A stretch of 64,000 bases of DNA from Arion vulgaris. Taxonomy: Eukaryota; Mollusca; Gastropoda; Stylommatophora; Arionidae. Within the stretch, counting starts at the first letter, position 1, and each line of letters starts with the position of its first letter. Below are positions 32,434 through 47,400 of the stretch, in pieces. The stretch spans positions 25,712,176-25,776,175 of the forward strand of contig CM036771.1 in the NCBI GenBank assembly GCA_020796225.1. Direction: 5' to 3'. The notes below the pieces were generated by a model. The model was not told the DNA's origin. It saw only the letters and a list, made by a program, of their open reading frames with translations, and did not search any database. Both the position numbers and the translations under genes were made by a program.

Positions 32434-35400
32434 GCATGTTCTTGTTGATTCTTCATTGTTTCACATATTGTTCAATTTTGTGTATAACATTTATTTCATT
32501 TTCAAGCAAGTAACAAGTGGGTACAGCACATGATGATAGTACTCGAAACGTAATCAATAATGTACAGTGGGGTTCGCAAGTGGGTACAGCGCGTGATGAT
32601 AGTACTCGAAACGTAATCAATAATGTACAGTGGGGTTCGCAAGTGGGTACAGCGCATGATGATAGTACTCGAAACGTAATCATTAATGTACAGTGAGGTT
32701 CGCAATTGGATACAGCGCATGATGATAGTATCGAAACGTAATCAATAATGTACAGTGAGGTTCGTTAATATTTAAAGTGGTACAGATGAAGATCTTATGA
32801 TTAGAATACAAAAGGGAAGATCAAAATTAGTCATTCTAAAGAACATATGGAGTTGAAGAATGATCAGGAACAATAGTCAGATAATGATATTTGACTCAAA
32901 TGTTAAAACTGTTCTTTTGTATGGAAAGGAGACAGGGAGAACAAACAATAAAGGGACCCCCTAAAAGTTACAGACATTCGTTAATAGATGCTTGCGCAGG
33001 ATACTCCATCTATGATGGTTAGACAGGATCACAAATAGGGAATAGTGGGATAGAACAGGAAAACGCAGATGGAACAAGAGATAAGGTGCAGAATGTGACG
33101 ACGGATAGGACACACACTGAGGAGACCTCCTTGCAGCATCACTAGACAGGCCCTCTGATGGAACCCCTAGGGTAATAGAGGTAAGAGAGACGGTGGTTGG
33201 AAACAGAAAACAAGAAAATGGGGAGATGTTATGTTATGTTATGTTATGCGATCGACGTCATGGCACATTGGGCATTCCTATTCGTGCAATGTCCTCCGAT
33301 GCAGCAGTCATCCCAGAGTCCATTTGCTCACCGTACCCATGATAAGCTGATTAATATAACTTCTCTCTACCACGAAGACGACACTGTCTGGCATGTCCAA
33401 ACTTAACGCCTAATTCTCGAACTCGTTCCAGTGTCTGAGACCCGCCCATGTCACATAAATGAGAGTGTACCGTATTTACGATATCGGCTCTCTCCATACT
33501 TCTGCCCGCTTGAGCTCGGACATTGTTTGCATGAAAGTCAGCATACTCGTTACCCTGAACTCCAGCATGTCTATGTGTGTAAAGCCAAGTCATTTTCTTG
33601 AGATGTGATCTCCGAATGATGTCTACCCATTCAACGCGCAGACTTCCAGATTCAATCCTTTGAATCATATTCATGGAGTCAGATATGATAATCGTATGGG
33701 TAACCTGTTGCTCATCCACCCATGACAGAGCCCTGGAGGCAGCAGTGATCTCTATAGTCATACTCGATGTTGTTGTTTCGAAAGCCCTGCATTCCTCATG
33801 AAGTGTGCGACCGTTTCGTCGTGTTGAATAATCCCACAATGACCGGGCTCCGCGTCTGATAGAGCCAACGGTGTAGATAACGATATCAACTGAATAGGAG
33901 TGCTGATCCACGAGTGCAAGAATCTCCGCATTGACTGGGGCCCATTCTCTACAACAGCGCCCATGTGTACTGGCAACCCTGGTGTAATCAATCACTCATA
34001 AATGGGGAGATATGGAGAGATCTGGAAAAGATGGCTTGGATAGGAGTGCTTGGAAAACCTTGGTCACGGATATATGCATCCCTAAGGGTGAAGGGTTAAG
34101 AAGCAGACAGTGGGTTCTGGTCCTATTCGGTCTATTCCCTAGTTCTCCCAGTTGAAAAACGAGCATGATTGTAGAAATTTTATTCTTCTTCTTCTTTGCG
34201 TTCGTTCTTTACGACCAATTTTAATCACTCTTTGTGATATGTTTGATCTTTGCCAAGAACGTGTATACGTTGCACATTGGTTTGGTAGGCCCCTAAACGC
34301 ATAGACTTCTACGTTTAGGACATGTGCATCCGATTTCAGCCAAACCTCCTTAGTCGCCTCTTACGACATGCTTGGCAGGTAACAGTGGTTCTATTCTTTA
34401 CACCCCAAATGTGGGCCCCGGTAACCACTCGGGCGGAAATGTTATTTAAAGTGGTATTCATGATAAGTATGCAACTTGCTCGTCTTTTAAACAAACGATT
34501 ATTTTTGTCAAACACTAGTATTAGATAATAAATGTACTAATATAAAATAGATTATTAAAGATTGATTCAGTGATTGATTGATTACTTAATCAATAGAACG
34601 ATCACCAATGCACTTCAGTGATTAGCCAAGTCTGTCCCAATTCCTCCTATATACACGAAGATGTCAACGACTGTGCAGGAACTCTGTAGCATCTGCTTGG
34701 TTCTATATGTAATTTTTAGCCTAAATACACTGAGATACATGTTTTGGTGGAGATCGGAGCAATTATGGACATGGCCGATGTGAGATGAAGATGATTGGAG
34801 CAATTATGGACATGGCCGATGTGATATGAAGATGATTCCTCAAATGAACAATGAATGAATGTAATTTTTAAAGCGTAGAAAATGTTTGTTGGAATTTTTT
34901 TTAAACATTTAAATTATTCTTTCTCGGGTTAACGGATTTGAAGCTTACTCTTACTGATATTCAATTTCGAAGTAATCTTTTACGTGCCGAACTTGAACAC
35001 GATAACTACGTTTTGTCGTTCGTCTCCAATATGACTAGGAACTTGATATTACCTACTTTGAAATTTAATGAAAATCGGGGCATATTCTTTACAGAACTAT
35101 AGCGTGAACCTCACTTTTTTTGTAAACTGTATATTGCTGTTCTAATTTGAAAGGTTTTTTTATTTGGAAGGGTTACATTGCAAAAACCATATCTACAGGG
35201 TGTTCAAGATAATTGCAGCCCCATTGACAATTCGAATGTTGCCAGGTACAGCATTGAGTTGTGTTTATTTACTATTTAAACCGGTTCTGACTAGCTCGTC
35301 CTACGTCACATTTGTTCATCGCCCCTCCCCGCACTACAATTACACACCGTCACACAACCTTGACCTATATTACGGTATAACTGAACCTTCATTTCCATAC

Positions 35401-38400
35401 ATATATGCCAGATTAGCTCCATTCACGGACTGCTTTTAAGTTGAACACTCTGTACAAAACCAATTGAGTTAGACATTTTTGGAGGTTCACGCTATAACTA
35501 TGGGTGACATGTACATCATATACTAGTTTGGCAATCTTTGCACTACTTATATTTGTGAAATCCACTGCACGATTAAAGGGGAGGGGAGGAGGGGGGGTTT
35601 ACAATATATATTTTCAAGAAAATTATTTATTTTTGAAATAAGAAATGACAGTGTATATACTAATAGTTATTTATCATCACAAACTATGTCTTTTACAACA
35701 TGTGGCCACATTGTTTGACAATATGTTTGTTAGTTTCTTTCTGTGAATTTTTAAAAAGACAACCCTTTTTCTGGATGGGTCTCCGCCTTAACATTGTTAC
35801 ATAATGTATATCAATATGTTTAAATATTTCAGTGACAAGACTTCACAAGAGACTAAGTTGGAATATGGAGTGGAAGATGTTCCTGCGCCACATCTATGCT
35901 TATTATTTGGACTACAGGTATTGGTCTAGTATTAGTGATTAGTAGTGGTCTATGAGGCTCGTTATTATATCACTTTTGATAGGTCCGTAGGTGCTCCACT
36001 CTCTTACCTAATATCTTTACCAGCGTATAACCAATACTCCCACCTGTTCTGTGTCTTCTTCTTCTTTTGTTGTCACACTGCTACCGGGTTGTTGCTCAGC
36101 GTCGTGGTTTTCTGTTTTCTCTTGTGCTGTTCTGGTGGCTTGGGTGATAGTTATTGCTGCTCCTTGACAGGATTCTGCTCTGCCATCTAACCATCTTTTC
36201 GTGGTCTTCCTCTTGCCTTCTTTCCTGATGCTCTGTTGTAGAAGACTTTGTATACTGTGGAGTTTGGATGCATTCTTCTTATTAAGTGGCCAAACCACTT
36301 CATTCTTCATTTCTCAATGTAATTCAAGCACGGTTCTGTGCCAACTTTCTTTCTTATACAGATGCTGGTGACTGTCTTTCCCGGTGTTTTTGGAAAATTT
36401 TTGCAGGCAGCGCATTTCGCATGTAGTCAGTTTTTGTGACTGCGCTATGCTCATTATCCATGTTTGACTCTGGTATCACAAAATAGACATGAAATGCTGT
36501 TGATCATTTGTTTCTTGTGTTCTGTGTTGATTAATCAAATATCTTGTGCCTCTAACAAAGTGTTCATGTCTGGCAGTTTCAATTTGCACTCTCATCTCCT
36601 TCACTCTGGATATGTATACAGATTTAGAAATGTTTTCAAAATTATATATACCACCTGTTTCTCTTATGGCATTGATTATATATGGCCCTTTTCATCATTT
36701 ACAGACGGTTTCAATAGGCAAGTGTTTTACTGTGACAACTTCTGAGTTTTCGCTTTTCTCTCTTGTTGTTCAGCTCGTACATAAGTCTCTTCTCAAAAGA
36801 CTCTGCGCCCTTCCGTAATTTGGCTTTCCACACAACTCTGTCATCAGCTAGTCCCTCCCATGTGCTGGGATCTATAGAAAAGTTTTTCATTGAGGCTTTG
36901 CAGACATCTTTATATCTGAGCAGTGGTCTGCCCTGGTGCCTCTTCCCTCCGAAAGTTCACAGAACAACATTTGTTTTGGTATGCGATAAGTTTCCATTCT
37001 TCTCACATGTCCCAACCATCTTAGTCGTCTACTGCTGAGCATGCCCATGATGGAAGGCAGATTTGCACGTTGTAGTACTTCAGAGTTGGTTATCTTGTCG
37101 TACCACCTGATGTTCATAATCTTGCGGAGACATCGAAGGTGAAAGATGTTGATTATTTATTCACTATCCGTTGATTGTCCTTCCTCGACCACCGCTGTAT
37201 CAACCAGATGATCTACTTGCTACGTGCACACGCATGTTTTGGTACAAAAATAAAGGTTAAGTGTGTCATTTGGGATGTTCTCAATGTGACAAGCTATTTC
37301 TGCCTTGTTGTCTTGAACCTCCAACCTGAATTGTCTTAAGCATATTCATTGAGGGGCTCAGTATACACACATGTGTACCAAATACAATTCTGTGTAGTTA
37401 ACCATTTCAGAGTGATCAATTGTTATATGCCACATCTCAAGACAGTGACTTGGCTGTACACACCTGGACATGTTGGACTGCAGGGAAACGAACGTGCTGA
37501 CTTTCTTGCAAAAATGCTCTAACTAGCTGGCAGAAGTATGGACAGAACGGATGTCCTCAATACGTTGCGTGCTCATTTATTGTGATATGGGCGAGTCTTG
37601 ACACTGAACCGATTGAGAGAATTAGAAGTGAAGTTTGGACATGCCAGACAGTGTTCTCTTCGTGGTAGAGAGAGAATATATGCTAATCAACTTCTCGTTG
37701 GTACGGTGAGCAAGTGCACTTTGGGATGTCTTTAAATTTAAGCGGAGGACAGAGCACGCATGGGAATGTCCAGTGTGCCATGATGTCAATAGTATAACAT
37801 AACATGACATACCATTCTCGGATTCACTTATTCATTAATTCTCGCATTCACCATTCATTCATTCGCTTATTAAATCATTCTCGCATTCACCAATTCATTC
37901 ATTTGCTCATTCAATCACTCTCGCATTCAGTTATTCGTTTATTGAATCATTCTCGCATTCACCCATTAGTATATTCAATCATTCTGCTATTGATTAATCT
38001 ATGTTTCCAGCAACTGTTTCTAAGTATTAGTTCAACCATTACGGTACCACTAGTTGTTAGTATGAATATTTGCATCAGCGACCTTCACCTTGAGAAATCG
38101 AAGATCATGTCGACCTTCCTGTTCATGTGTGGCGTATGTACCTTAATGCAATGCTGGGTTGGAGTCAGGTATGAGTTAACTTTGACTTTTTTTTACTTTC
38201 GTTAGAGCAGCGGTTTCCAAACTTTGCATTACCGTGAACCCCATTTTAAAAACAATTTGCTTGCGCGGACACTCAAATGTTTTTATATATGAAAATCTTC
38301 TATCGATGGAGTTATTATTACATCACATCAACATTCAAGCTGGCTCCAATTTGTCTTGTCAGACTACTTATATTTGTGAAATCCACTGCACGATGGAAGA

Positions 38401-41400
38401 GGAGGAGGGAGGGGAGGGGTTACAATATATATTTTCAAGAAAATTATTTATTTTTGAAATAAGAAATGACAGTGTATACACTAATAGTTATTTATCATCA
38501 CAAACTATGTCTTTTACAACATGTGGCCACATTGTTTGACAATATGTTTGTTAGTTTCTTTCTGTGAATTTTTAAAAAGACAACCCTTTTTCTGGATGGG
38601 TCTCCGCCTTAACATTGTTACATAATGTATATCAATATGTTTAAATATTTCAGTAGCAAGACAGATTACGGTCTGTCCAGGTCCTTTGATTTCGCAGCGG
38701 AACTAGTTTACCACTGTTTTCAAATGTTTACAAAAAGTATTTTCTCTTTGAAATCTCAAAGATCGTAACATTTCTTCAAGTGCTTGAGAACCCCTGTGAG
38801 TACCTCACGGACCCACCGGAGGTCCGTGGACCACAGTTTGAGAATCGCTGTTTAAAGTTACCGAGCCATACAGGAAAACTTAGTACAATAAGTTGATCTC
38901 CTTAAAACCCTCTTGTTTTATCTGATGCTCTACACAGAGGAAAGAACAAACGCGTCTGTTCTGCAACAGCTTGATATCAATGAGAGTTAGTTATTACAGA
39001 ACATCAAAACAATGAAAATTATATATTTCGGACACAGCAAACGACATGAGTGACTAGAGAAGATAATTCTGGAGGGAACAGTGCCTGGAAGAAGAATGAG
39101 AGGAAGACTTAGATGACGACGGGTGCAGGATGTCACTGGCGAGCTGAGAATGACTGCTGCTGAAGCCGGGTATCTAGCACAGAATAGAGAGTCTTTCAGG
39201 GCTGATGCCATGGAACCTAGGTTGCTGAAGGGATAAGGTACTTGATGATGGTTATGTTCTACACAGTCGAAGTACTTGGTGTTATCTATAACACATGTGA
39301 GTGTCTCTCTGTCACAACAATGAAGTTTCTACGCAGAATGCTGGGAAGTATCAAGAAGAGACCGTTTTAAAAATGAAGACACCAGGAGAATAGTGGGTAC
39401 AGCATCAGTGCTGAACTGCATCAAGAAACAAGAAATTAAATGGTTCTGCCACATAAGCAGATTACCAACATACAGTGTACCTCAAAGAGCAATGTTTCTC
39501 CTATATAGTGGATACAAAGCTAAGGGCCGTCCATGGAAAACGTGGACCTCTGAGATAACAGATGTGACGCAAAACACTGTTTATGAAGCGCACACGAAAG
39601 CCCGTTCTATAAATCTCTTCTTATCCTGGCACTGTCAAGCAAGACATGATTAGTGAAAAGAAAGAAGAGGACCTAGAACTTATTCCTGTATGTCAAGTGT
39701 TAAATCTTATAAAACTTTTCCCTGTATGTCAAGTGTTAGATCTTATAAAACTTTTCCCTGTATGTCAAGTGTTAGATTTTATAAAACTTTTTCCTATATG
39801 TCAAGTGTTAGATCTTATAAAACTTTTCCCTGTATGTCAAGTGTTAGATTTTATAAAACTTTTTCCTAAATGTCAAGTGTTAGATCTTATAAAACTTTTT
39901 CCTGTATGTCAAGTGTTAGATCTTATAAAACGTATTCCTGTATGTCAAGTGTTAGATCTTATAAAACTTTTTCCTGTATGTCAAGTGTTAGATCTTATAA
40001 AACGTATTCCTGTATGTCAAGTGTTAGATCTTATAAAACTTTTTCCTATATGTCAAGTGTTAGATCTTATAAAACTTATTCCTGTATGTCAAGTGTTAGA
40101 TCTTATAAAACTTTTTCCTATATGTCAAGTGTTAGATCTTATAAAACTTTTTCCTATATGTCAAGTGTTAGATCTTATAAAACTTTTTCCTATATGTCAA
40201 GTGTTAGATCTTATAAAACTTTTTCCTGTATGTCAAGTGTTAGATCTTATAAAACTTATTAGAAAATGTTGGACATCAAGACAAAATTAGTGTATGTACG
40301 AGTAGTTGTATATTACAAATGGACATTTAATAAAGCAGTGAAAATACATATATGTGTTTTTGAATATAAGTGTTACAGAAGAGTCCTTCGTATATCTTGG
40401 ACAGAGAGAGAACAAATAGATCTATCCAGAAAGAACTCAAAATCAAAGAAAACTGGCAGATGCTACACATAGGAACGAGAAAATTACATTATTGTGGACA
40501 TTTAAAGAGACACTCAGTGCTGGAGAAGACCATCATGGAAGTATGCATCTTGGCAAAGAGGAGAAGACCACGGAAAAGATAGATTCAGGATGCAACTGAT
40601 GGCTTGAGCATGACAGCTGCAGAGATAGTAGACCAAGCGCCACGCTAAGTGCGTTTGAAGTGACGCGTTTTTACATTCCGCCACGCTAAGTGGCGTTTGG
40701 TTATCAAAACGTGAAAGCGCTTGTAAAAACGTGACTTTTGCCCTGGTCCACTAAGAGTTAAGGATGACAAAGTTCTGCTCAGGACACGCTATTTGATGAT
40801 ATTACAAATTGACTGCTACCTTTTTTTTTCCAGACTTCCAATATTGCAAGGAGGCTGTCACAAGTTCCTGCCGGCAATAGCTGCCCTTATGTCACTAGAA
40901 ATCTGAAATGTCCGGATATGAGTAAGAAATCAAACGTTTCATTATATCTCTATTTATTATCCTTCTCTCATATCTCTATTATTATCTTTCTTCATATCTC
41001 TATTTTATCTTTCTTTCATCATTATCTTTTCATATCTATTTTATCATTTATTCTATTATCTTTCTTTCATATCTCTATTATTATCTTTCTTTCATATCTC
41101 TATTATTATCTTTCTTTCATATCTCTATTATTATCTTTCTTTCATATCTCTATTATTATCTTTCTTTCATATCTCTATTATTATCTTTCTTTCATATCTC
41201 TATTATTATCTTTCTTTCATATCTCTATTATTATCTTACTTTCATATCTCTATTATTATTATCTTTCTTTCATATCTCTATTATTATCTTACTTTCATAT
41301 CTCTATTATTATCTTTCTTTCATATCTCTATTATTATCTTTCTTTCATATCTCTTATATTATCTTTCTTTCATATCTCTATTATTATCTTTCTTTCATAT

Positions 41401-44400
41401 CTCTATTATTATCTTTCTTTCATATCTTATTATTATCTTCTTTCATATCTCTATTATTATCTTTCTTTCATATCTCTATTATTATCTTTCTTTCATATCT
41501 CTATTATTATCTTTCTTTCATATCTCTATTATTATCTTTCTTTCATATCTCTATTATTATCTTTCTTTCATATCTCTATTATTATCTTACTTTCATATCT
41601 CTATTATTATCTTTCTTTCATATCTCTATTATTATTATTCATCTATTTAAGGGGCAAATTAAAGAGTTTACAAGCGAAGGATTAACTTCATTGTGCAAAC
41701 ACTCTCGATATGGGAACTTGCTCTTTATGCCAACAGAAACAGAACCATATATGAACATCCGGTGCAAATCAATCCTTCACCTCTAGACACTTTCTTTTTT
41801 CATTATTGTTTTCACAACATATATTTTTCTTCACTTTTTCACCCTTCACTTCTTTCATTGCATTTCTTCACTTTTCACCATTCACTTCTTTCATTGCATA
41901 TCTTCACTTTTTCACCATTCACTTCTTTCATTGCATATCTTCACTTTTTCACCATTCACTTCTTTCATTGCATATCTTCACTTTATAACTGTTTGCCCCT
42001 TTCAATCTACGTCTTCATATTTTTCATTTATTTTATTTCCCCTTCATTTCTTGTTATTCTATATTTCTTCGTTTCTTTATTCCTAAATATTTCGTTTACT
42101 TTACCGTTTGTATCTATTTACCACCAACATTTTCTTTGACTAATTTAATCTATCAACATTTTTCACTCTGATTTGAAATCTTTTTCTCCTTCGAACTCTC
42201 CATATCGACGACTCTTTGTGATTTGTATGTGATTTGAGCCTAATAGCGATTGTATGTTGTGCCAGTTATGCGCCTGCAAATAGACCAGCACATTTGATTT
42301 CTGCCATGCTTTTTATTTACTAGGGTAGCTTCGTCGCCTCTTACAACATGCCTTGTCAGTCGCAGTGTAACCATTCTTGGCTCCCCATGTGAGTGCCGGT
42401 AAAACACAGGCGGGATTTGAAATGAAAATCCTGGCATATCTTTTACATGACGTCACCATCAGCAATAGTAAACGAGTTGTTGATTTTCTAAGCACCACTT
42501 ATACGTTCAGTAGTTTTCAATTACGTTCTGAACGGTGAGGTCTATTTTTCCCGTACGTAAATTCCACAGAGAAAACATATTTCCTTCCCAAAATTTTCTC
42601 CTTGGATTTTGAACCAGACACTCTTGGTTTGTGATCGAGTTCACTATCGCTAGGTCATAGACACCCACTCAATATGAACTATAGAACTATTTTCTCTAGT
42701 TTCCACTATTTTCTTCTTCCTGCATGACTATTTTTTGCTTTTTCCAAATTACTGTCCATGTCTTAGTTCCCTACCTGACTGCCAACTCCACTCTTGATGC
42801 AGGGGACATCTGGAAACCACGGATTAGAGAGGTGAGACATTTTTTTTTATATTTGCGGAGGGAGATGAGATATTTATAGATGAAGTGATGTTGCAGTTTT
42901 TATAGATGAAGGTGAGGCTGTTTGCAACATTTATAGATGAAGGTGATGCTGCTTGTGATATTAATAGTTCGTTGTGAGTGAAACATTTATAGATGAAGGT
43001 GAGATCTATGAAGCGATATTTATAGATGAAGGTGAGACTGCTATATTATAGATGAAGGTGAGACTGCTATATTTATAGATGAAGGTGAGACTGCTATATA
43101 TATATATAGATGAAGGTAAGATTGCTATATTTATAGATGAAGGTGAGACTACGATATTTATAGATGAAAGTGAGACTGAAATTTATAGATGAAGGTGAGA
43201 CTGCGATATTTATAGCTGAAGGTGATATTTACAATTGAAGAAAGTGTGCTCAATGTGGGTACCCAGACAATTGAAGGAGGAACACAAAATGAACCGATTT
43301 GGCCTGTCCTTGCATCATCTCTGTCGATACGAAGATGAAGGAAAAGACATGCTGAACAGGATTGTTACTGAGGATGAATCATGGGTGCATCACTACCAGC
43401 CCGAATCAAGGCGTGCTTCAATACAGTGGAAACATCTTTCTTCGCATTGTGTCAAAACATTCAAGGTTACGCCATCAGCAGGGAAAGTCATGCTGACGGT
43501 GTTCTGGGATTGTCAAGGAGTGCTTTTAACCAATTTCAAGAAGAAAGGTGACAATGTGAATTCTGAATCATACTGTGAAGTTCTATCGATGCTTCATGAT
43601 GCAATTCGAAAAAAATGCCCAGGACTGCTGACTACAGAAGTGTTGCTTCTTCATGACAATGCCAGACCACACACGGCTCGATTAACTCAGGAGAAAATTA
43701 ACTAACTACGGTGGAAAGTTCTGAAATATCAACCTGACTTAGCCCCTAACGATTTCCACCTTTTTGGTCTACTGAAAACCCACCTTGGCGGGAGACATTT
43801 CGCGAATGACGCCGAAGTTGAATGTGAAGTGAAAACGTGGTTTAGAAAACAGAGCCCGCAGTTCTATGCAGCCGGTTTGGGAGGATTGATAAAACGATGG
43901 GATAAGTGTATCAATGTTGGTGGAAATTATGTTGAGAAATAAAGGAACAATGTATGTATAAAAATAAACTGGTTTCAAGTTGTTATCATGTTTAGTTATT
44001 TTTCTACAGCCATTTGTGGCTTACTTATTGACTTCCCCTCGTATTTATAGGTAATGGGTAGTGTAAATTTTATAGATGGGGTGGGAACATTCTTTGCTAT
44101 TTCTCTGTGCTTCTCGATGATGCAGAACACCTTTACGACCTGTGTTAACCTGTGCACAAAATAAGTTTAATATTAAATTTTGTTTAATGTGATGATTTTG
44201 GGAAATCTATGTAGTTCAAATTGGGGTCAGAGTCAGCAGTTCAAATATCTTTCGTTTTCTTCAATCGTTCAAACATGTGTGGACTAAATTAATGAGTTTC
44301 TTTATGTGTGGAAATAAGAAAATAATTTTTTTGAAATGATACATTGTCTACATTATGTAAGCTAGTCACATGTCAAACTTTACGTTCGCTGCAAACAGAG

Positions 44401-47400
44401 GATGGATAATAGTTCGAAGAGACACACACATACACATATAGCCATAAATTTACCTTTATGTGATACCAAAACAAATGTTGTTCTGTGAACTTTCGGAGGA
44501 AGAGGCACCAGGGCAGACCACTGTTCAGATAAAAAGATGTCTGCAAAGCCTCAATGAAAAACTTTGAGAAGAGACTTATGTATGAGCTGAACGACAAGAG
44601 AGAAAAGCGAAAACTCAGAAATTGTCACAGTAAAACACTTGCCAATTGACCGTCTGTAAAGACGAAAAGGCCATATATATATATATATATATTTCACGAT
44701 GGGTAAGTTTGGAAGCAAATTCGTTTCCGTGGGATTTTACAAAAGGTAAAATAGACCTCACCGTTCAGAAAGCAATGGCAAACTACTGTGTGGTGGTACA
44801 TAGAAACTCGACGACTATTTTATTGTGGTTGATGGCTACGTCCTGTAAAGGATATGCCCCGATTTTCATATATATATATATAAATGTGTTGGAGCGCAAG
44901 GACGTATCATCTGTGTTTGCATATCCATCTAGCGATCTGTCTATTCTCAACAACAAGGACGTATCATCTGTGTTTGCATATCCATCTAGCGATCTGTCTA
45001 TTCTCAACAACAAGGACGTATCATCTGTGTTTGCATATCCATCTAGCGATCTGTCTATTCTCAACAACAAGGACGTATCATCTGTGTTTGCATATCCATC
45101 TAGCGATCTGTCTATTCTCAACAACAAGGACGTATCATCTGTGTTTGCATATCCATCTAGCGATCTGTCTATTCTCAACAACAAGGACGTATCATCTGTG
45201 TTTGCATATCCATCTAGCGATCTGTCTATTCTCAACAACAATGACGTATCATCTGTGTTTGCATATCCATCTAGCGATCTGTCTATTCTCAACAACAAGG
45301 ACGTATCATCTGTGTTTGCATATCCATCTAGCGATCTGTCTATTCTCAACAACAAGGACGTATCATCTGTGTTTGCATATCCATCTAGCGATCTGTCTAT
45401 TCTCAACAACAAGGACGTATCATCTGTGTTTGCATATCCATCTAGCGATCTGTCTATTCTCAACAACAAGGACGTATCATCTGTGTTTGCATATCCATCT
45501 AGCGATCTGTCTATTCTCAACAACAAGGACGTATCATCTGTGTTTGCATATCCATCTAGCGATCTGTCTATTCTCAACAACAAGGACGTATCATCTGTGT
45601 TTGCATATCCATCTAGCGATCTGTCTATTCTCAACAACAAGGACGTATCATCTGTGTTTGCATATCCATCTAGCGATCTGTCTATTCTCAACAACAAGGA
45701 CGTATCATCTGTGTTTGCATATCCATCTAGCGATCTGTCTATTCTCAACAACAAGGACGTATCATCTGTGTTTGCATATCCATCTAGCGATCTGTCTATT
45801 CTCAACAACAAGGACGTATCATCTGTGTTTGCATATCCATCTAGCGATCTGTCTATTCTCAACAACAAGGACGTATCATCTGTGTTTGCATATCCATCTA
45901 GCGATCTGTCTATTCTCAACAACAAGGACGTATCATCTGTGTTTGCATATCCATCTAGCGATCTGTCTATTCTCAACAACAAGGACGTATCATCTGTGTT
46001 TGCATATCCATCTAGCGATCTGTCTATTCTCAACAACAAGGACGTATCATCTGTGTTTGCATATCCATCTAGCGATCTGTCTATTCTCAACAACAAGGAC
46101 GTATCATCTGTGTTTGCATATCCATCTAGCGATCTGTCTATTCTCAACAACAAGGACGTATCATCTGTGTTTGCATATCCATCTAGCGATCTGTCTATTC
46201 TCAACAACAAGGACGTATCATCTGTGTTTGCATATCCATCTAGCGATCTGTCTATTCTCAACAACAAGGACGTATCATCTGTGTTTGCATATCCATCTAG
46301 CGATCTGTCTATTCTCAACAACAAGGACGTATCATCTGTGTTTGCATATCCATCTAGCGATCTGTCTATTCTCAACAACAAGGACGTATCATCTGTGTTT
46401 GCATATCCATCTAGCGATCTGTCTATTCTCAACAACAAGGACGTATCATCTGTGTTTGCATATCCATCTAGCGATCTGTCTATTCTCAACAACAAGGACG
46501 TATCATCTGTGTTTGCATATCCATCTAGCGATCTGTCTATTCTCAACAACAAGGACGTATCATCTGTGTTTGGATATCCATCTAGCGATCTGTCTATTCT
46601 CAACAACAAGGACGTATCATCTGTGTTTGCATATCCATCTAGCGATCTGTCTATTCTCAACAACAAGGACGTATCATCTGTGTTTGCATATCCATCTAGC
46701 GATCTGTCTATTCTCAACAACAAGGACGTATCATCTGTGTTTGCATATCCATCTAGCGATCTGTCTATTCTCAACAACAAGGACGTATCATCTGTGTTTG
46801 CATATCCATCTAGCGATCTGTCTATTCTCAACAACAAGGACGTATCATCTGTGTTTGCATATCCATCTAGCGATCTGTCTATTCTCAACAACAAGGACGT
46901 ATCATCTGTGTTTGCATATCCATCTAGCAATCTGTCTATTCTCAACAACAAGGACGTATCATCTGTGTTTGCATATCCATCTAGCGATCTGTCTATTCTC
47001 AACAACAAGGACGTATCATCTGTGTTTGCATATCCATCTAGCGATCTGTCTATTCTCAACAACAAGGACGTATCATCTGTGTTTGCATATCCATCTAGCG
47101 ATCTGTCTATTCTCAACAACAAGGACGTATCATCTGTGTTTGCATATCCATCTAGCGATCTGTCTATTCTCAACAACAAGGACGTATCATCTGTGTTTGC
47201 ATATCCATCTAGCGATCTGTCTATTCTCAACAACAAGGACGTATCATCTGTGTTTGCATATCCATCTTGCGATCTGTCTATTCTCAACAACAAGGACGTA
47301 TCATCTGTGTTTGCATATCCATCTAGCGATCTGTCTATTCTCAACAACAAGGACGTATCATCTGTGTTTGCATATCCATCTAGCGATCTGTCTATTCTCA

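Larger units (their letters stand above)
32800..34130 (+). pseudogene. LINE RT fragment hosting the RNase H LINE
   Basis: The pieces 32800-33215 and 34012-34130 join across the 33228-33999 insertion. Visible motifs are VKTVLLYGKET, LQTFVNRCLRRIL and SLDRPSDGTPRVIE, in decayed frames. Confidence 0.75.

Noticed and set aside
36017..36190. Cysteine- and phenylalanine-rich small protein on the + strand
   Set aside because: It is the antisense of a LINE C-terminus on the minus strand.
41693..42139. 148-residue hydrophobic protein after the 25-bp array
   Set aside because: It lies in intron 4, is made of T/C-rich repeat and has no membrane-protein family match.
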